NCBI GenBank assembly: GCA_023395255.1
Contig: JAEWZN010000011.1
Location: 62,001-126,000, forward strand
Reading direction: 5' to 3'
DNA length: 64,000 bases
Source of the DNA: Deferribacteres bacterium
GTDB taxonomy: Bacteria > Chrysiogenota > Deferribacteres > Deferribacterales > Geovibrionaceae
Shown piece after piece: positions 60,835 through 64,000 of the stretch. Below the pieces are notes generated by a model. It was given only the letters and a program-made list of their open reading frames with translations. It did no database searches and was not told the DNA's origin. The translations under genes and the position numbers were made by a program. Every line of letters begins with the position of its first letter. Position 1 is the first letter of the stretch.

Positions 60835-61245
60835 ATGAGCAGTGAAAACGACTCTATATCAAAGATACGATTCATCCACGGCCTTATGAAAAAGGAGGTG
60901 GAGGAGCTTCTTAAGCTTATGGAGCGTACCAAAAGCCCCATAGCGGAAACCGGAACACCGCCTCTGGACACCATGATCAGAGGGGATGACGTTATCATTA
61001 CCGCGGAATTACCCGGTTTGACATCTAATGACTTTACTGTATATCTTTACGAAAATCTTCTTATAATAGAAGGAATAAGAAAGCGATACTGTACGGACAA
61101 ACAGATTTTTTTCATCCGCGCGGAGAGAGAGTTCGCACCATTTAAAAGGATAATGCAGCTTCCGTTCCCCGTGGATAAAGACAACACACAGGCTGTGCTG
61201 AAGAACGGTGTTCTTACAGTTACGCTGAAAAAAACAGAAAATTAA
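60835..61245 (+). CDS. Small heat-shock protein Hsp20
   Basis: 136 residues. Residues about 40-135 are an alpha-crystallin domain: ITAELPGLTSNDFTV (the A/P-G-x-L-like ELPGL), LYENLLIIEG, FKRIMQLPFPVD and the VLKNGVLTVTL motif. An IXI tail is lacking or very short (KKTEN). It holds unfolded proteins for refolding or degradation. It sits 18 bases upstream of lon, a functional pair. Confidence 0.9.
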   Translation: MSSENDSISKIRFIHGLMKKEVEELLKLMERTKSPIAETGTPPLDTMIRGDDVIITAELPGLTSNDFTVYLYENLLIIEGIRKRYCTDKQIFFIRAEREFAPFKRIMQLPFPVDKDNTQAVLKNGVLTVTLKKTEN

Positions 61246-61263
61246 GATACAGGAGAGGGTAAA

Positions 61264-63681
61264 GTGGAACAGTTTGAATCGGATGTGAAAATACCGGAAC
61301 AATTGCCCTTGCTGCCTGTAAGGGACATAGTTGTTTTCCCCTATATGGTTCTGCCGCTGTTTGTGGGCAGGGAAAGCAGCATTGCGGCAGTGAATGATGC
61401 GCTCAGCGCAGACAGGCTTATATTCCTCGCCTGCCAGAAGGATGCCTCGCAGGAGGAACCGGCAGAGGACGAGATAAACCGCATAGGCACGGTGGCGGTT
61501 ATACTCAGAATGCTGAAACTGCCTGATGAGCGCATAAAGATCCTTGTTCAGGGCGTTAAAAGAGCGACAATAGAAGAATACATACAGATGAAGCCCTTCG
61601 CCAAGGTGAAGGTGAGCACATTCAATGAGGAACCGGGGGAAGACAACCTCGCATCGGAAGCGCTCATCAGGCACGTTAAGGAACAGCTTCATAACGCAGT
61701 AAGCCTCGGAAAGCCCATGCTGCCCGATCTCCTCGCCGTTATCGAGACAATAGACGATGCAGGCAAGCTCGCCGACATCATAGTCTCCAACCTCGGACTC
61801 AAAATGGAAGAGGCGCAGGAGGTTCTGGAAGAGGACGACACCATAGAGCGCCTGAAAAAAGTCAGCGAGTTCCTCACCCGCGAGATCTCTATCCTTGAGG
61901 TTCAGCAGAAGATAATGAACGAGGCGCGCGGCGAGATAGACAAAAGCCAGAAGGAATATTTCCTCCGCGAACAGCTTAAGGCGATCAAGAAAGAGCTCGG
62001 CGAAGAGGACGATTTCCAGATCGAGATAGAAGAATACGAAAAGAAGATCAAAAAAGCCAAAATGCCGAAGGAAATAGCAGAGGAAGCAGACAAGCAGCTT
62101 AAGCGTCTCGCCCGTATGCACCCTGATTCGGCAGAATCGACAGTGGCTAGAACCTTCCTCGACTGGCTTGTGGAGCTTCCTTGGAGCAAGGCAAGCAAAG
62201 AGAAGCTGGATCTCAAAACCGCCAAAAAAATACTCAATGACGACCATTTCGGACTGGAAGAGGTGAAGGAGCGTATTCTGGACTTCCTCGCTCTGCGCAA
62301 GCTGAAAAAAGATATGAAAAGCCCCATACTCTGCTTTGTGGGCCCTCCGGGGGTTGGTAAAACATCTCTCGGAAAATCAATCGCCAGCGCTATGGGCAGG
62401 GAATATGTCCGCATGAGCCTCGGCGGGATGAGAGACGAAGCGGAGATCAGAGGCCACAGAAGAACATACATCGGCGCTCTGCCCGGAAAGATAATACAGA
62501 GCATGAAAACCGCAGGAACCAACAACCCGCTTATCATGCTGGATGAGATAGATAAGCTCGGCAGCGATTTCAGAGGAGACCCGGCATCAGCCCTCCTTGA
62601 AGTCCTTGACCCGGTGCAGAATGTCAACTTTGTGGATCATTTCCTCGGAGTGCCTTTTGATCTCTCCAAGGTGCTGTTCATCACCACTGCGAACTACCTT
62701 GACCCGATTCCCCACGCCCTGCGTGACAGGATGGAGATAATCCAGCTTCCCGGCTACACAGAGGAAGAAAAACTGAAAATAACAGAAAAGTACCTCATCC
62801 CCAGACAGATAAAAGAGAACGGCCTCACTCCGGAGCAGATAAAGTTCTCAAAAGCCGCTGTGATGCACATAATAAAAAGCTACACCCGCGAATCCGGCCT
62901 GAGGAATCTTGAACGCAGCATAGGAACAGTTTGCCGCAAGGTTGGCCGCAAAATTGTGGAAGGAAACGGCAGCAGCTTCCAGATTACGCCGAAGCTTGCC
63001 GAAAAATTCCTCGGCACTGTGAAATACCTCGGTGAGGATGAGCTTAAGGATAACGAAGTCGGCACGGCAACAGGCCTTGCATGGACACCCGTAGGCGGTG
63101 ATGTCCTCTTCATAGAGTGCACCAAATATCAGGGCAAAGGGAACCTGCTTGTGACAGGGCAGCTTGGCGATGTTATGAAGGAATCCTCACGCGCGGCATA
63201 TACTTATGTACGCACAATCGCCTCCGGATACGGTATTGACCCGGAGGATTTCAACAAGTTTGACATCCACGTGCATGTCCCTGCCGGAGCCATCCCCAAG
63301 GACGGCCCCTCCGCGGGGATTACAATGGGAACAGCCCTCCTCTCTGCGCTGACAGGCAGACCTGTAAACAAATCGGTCGCAATGACCGGTGAGATAACGA
63401 TCACCGGCAAGGTGCTGCCAATAGGCGGGCTTAAGGAAAAGCTTCTCGCCGCTAAAAGGCACGGTATCACCAAGGTAATTATCCCCAAAAAGAACGAGAA
63501 GGATATTACCACCATGCCTAAATATGTGAAAAGCTCCCTTGAGATAGTCCCGGTGGAGAAGTTCGAGGAGGTGGCGGAACTTGCCCTGCTTCCCGCTCCG
63601 CCTAAACCCGCTGAGGAAACTGCGGCTCCTGCGGAGAAAAAACCGAGAGCTAAAAGAAAGCCTGCGGAAAAACAGGCATAA
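61264..63681 (+). CDS. lon: ATP-dependent protease Lon
   Basis: 805 residues from a GTG at 61264, with AGGAGAGG upstream. N-terminal LAN domain (LPLLPVRDIVVFPYMVLPLF), coiled helical region, AAA+ domain with Walker A GPPGVGKTS (Lys366) and Walker B LIMLDEIDK, and a C-terminal protease domain with Ser683 in DGPSAGITM and Lys726 in GGLKEKLL. The last 30 residues are a Pro/Ala/Lys-rich tail (PAEETAAPAEKKPRAK), an unusual extension. It degrades damaged proteins. Confidence 0.97.
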   Translation: MEQFESDVKIPEQLPLLPVRDIVVFPYMVLPLFVGRESSIAAVNDALSADRLIFLACQKDASQEEPAEDEINRIGTVAVILRMLKLPDERIKILVQGVKRATIEEYIQMKPFAKVKVSTFNEEPGEDNLASEALIRHVKEQLHNAVSLGKPMLPDLLAVIETIDDAGKLADIIVSNLGLKMEEAQEVLEEDDTIERLKKVSEFLTREISILEVQQKIMNEARGEIDKSQKEYFLREQLKAIKKELGEEDDFQIEIEEYEKKIKKAKMPKEIAEEADKQLKRLARMHPDSAESTVARTFLDWLVELPWSKASKEKLDLKTAKKILNDDHFGLEEVKERILDFLALRKLKKDMKSPILCFVGPPGVGKTSLGKSIASAMGREYVRMSLGGMRDEAEIRGHRRTYIGALPGKIIQSMKTAGTNNPLIMLDEIDKLGSDFRGDPASALLEVLDPVQNVNFVDHFLGVPFDLSKVLFITTANYLDPIPHALRDRMEIIQLPGYTEEEKLKITEKYLIPRQIKENGLTPEQIKFSKAAVMHIIKSYTRESGLRNLERSIGTVCRKVGRKIVEGNGSSFQITPKLAEKFLGTVKYLGEDELKDNEVGTATGLAWTPVGGDVLFIECTKYQGKGNLLVTGQLGDVMKESSRAAYTYVRTIASGYGIDPEDFNKFDIHVHVPAGAIPKDGPSAGITMGTALLSALTGRPVNKSVAMTGEITITGKVLPIGGLKEKLLAAKRHGITKVIIPKKNEKDITTMPKYVKSSLEIVPVEKFEEVAELALLPAPPKPAEETAAPAEKKPRAKRKPAEKQA

Positions 63682-63693
63682 AATAAGTATGGA

Positions 63694-63764
63694 GGAGACT
63701 GCTTCACTTCGTTCGCAATGACAGCGGTCGTTACTGCGGGAAGCAAAGCTGCGCGGCAGTCTCC
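63694..63764 (-). repeat. Dispersed ~75-bp palindromic repeat, copy 2
   Basis: Inverted copy of the unit at 14695-14771. It starts GGAGACTGC and ends GCAGTCTCC, with an internal CGCAATGAC / GTTACTGCG inverted repeat. On the plus strand it is followed by GGTTTTTAAT, so it can double as the lon terminator. Confidence 0.75.
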
Positions 63765-63795
63765 GGTTTTTAATCATTTGAGCAGACATCAGAAA

Positions 63796-63813
63796 GCCCC
63801 CGGAAACGGGGGC
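63796..63813 (-). terminator. Terminator of the downstream hsp20 gene
   Basis: GCCCCCG, loop GAAA, CGGGGGC is a 7-bp GC-rich stem. On the minus strand it is followed by TTTCT, ten bases past the hsp20 stop. It may act from both sides. Confidence 0.75.
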
Positions 63814-63822
63814 TTATTTGGT

Positions 63823-64000
63823 TTACTTAGATTCGATCTGTATTTTCTTTTCTTCGATTACTGATTTCAGAGGAATCCTGACTTCGAGTACGCCGTTTTT
63901 AAACACAGCTTTGACATTTTCAGCGTCCGTACCCTTGGGCAGGGCAAACTGTCTGACAAATCTGCCGAAAACTCTTTCACGTCTGTGGAACCCTTTTTCG
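63823..64000 (-). CDS. Small heat-shock protein Hsp20 (3' part, cut by window edge)
   Basis: The last 58 codons and stop of a second Hsp20 are visible; its start lies beyond base 64000. The reading contains HRRERVFGRFVRQFALPKG and KAVFKNGVLEVRIPLK, the conserved alpha-crystallin motifs, and ends KKIQIESK. Sequence differs clearly from the hsp20 at 60835, so it is a paralogue. Together they flank lon. Confidence 0.88.
   Translation of the reverse strand, partial: EKGFHRRERVFGRFVRQFALPKGTDAENVKAVFKNGVLEVRIPLKSVIEEKKIQIESK

Noticed and set aside
61009-62247. 412-codon open frame on the minus strand
   Set aside because: It is antisense to hsp20 and lon and has Phe/Leu/Tyr-rich shadow composition.

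Overview
The window reads as a chromosomal segment of a Gram-negative, motile bacterium. The best guess is a member of the Deferribacterota (Geovibrio/Denitrovibrio/Seleniivibrio type). This rests on gene content and protein style, not on a marker gene: a meso-DAP-type division and cell-wall cluster, flagellar genes with sigma-54 and sigma-28 promoters, the futalosine menaquinone pathway, LIV amino-acid uptake, histidine kinases of the AHQWKQPLN type and a methyl-accepting protein fused to hemerythrin. Gene density is high. Genes often overlap by 1-25 bases, and GTG and TTG starts are common.

Layout. 1-555: start of the flagellar flgBC operon (minus), with a sigma-54-like promoter. 631-6298: envelope hydrolase and the livKHMGF branched-chain amino-acid uptake operon (minus). 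6636-9272: LysM, CpoB-like and CheV-like genes (minus). 9450-14627: large TPR exported protein, PAS histidine kinase and NtrC-type regulator (plus), probably the flagellar two-component pair. 14787-16652: transporter, DUF523 and C_GCAxxG_C_C genes (minus). 16758-21796: response regulator-Hpt, an unknown protein behind a near-perfect sigma-28 promoter, and a large PAS kinase. 22084-24729: mazG, a degenerate Fic protein and an acyl-ACP thioesterase. 25005-41182: a long dcw cluster (mraZ rsmH ftsL ftsI murE murF mraY murD ftsW murG murC ddl ftsQ ftsA ftsZ) without murB. 41198-44080: glycosyltransferase and chemoreceptor-hemerythrin. 44232-44316: tRNA-Leu. 44438-56148: one minus-strand block of 15 phage genes. 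56311-63681: TPR lipoprotein, mqnE, an unknown gene, a MEMO protein, galU, hsp20 and lon. 63823-64000: end of a second hsp20.

The most unusual items are these. (1) The phage block has Mu-like head genes, baseplate/fibre genes and lysis genes, but no recognisable terminase, portal, sheath, tube, tape-measure, transposase or integrase, and every reading frame is intact. (2) A 131-bp insertion at the ftsW/murG junction carries a 15-bp duplication and a 44-codon frame that keeps ATGA stop/start coupling on both sides. (3) The hairpin inside that insertion shares a flanking 10-mer, stem length and loop with a hairpin 20 kb away while the stem sequence differs. (4) A Fic-fold protein has lost both its catalytic and its inhibitory motif. 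(5) A sigma-28 promoter drives a protein of unknown family. All family calls come from reading the sequence; no database search was possible.
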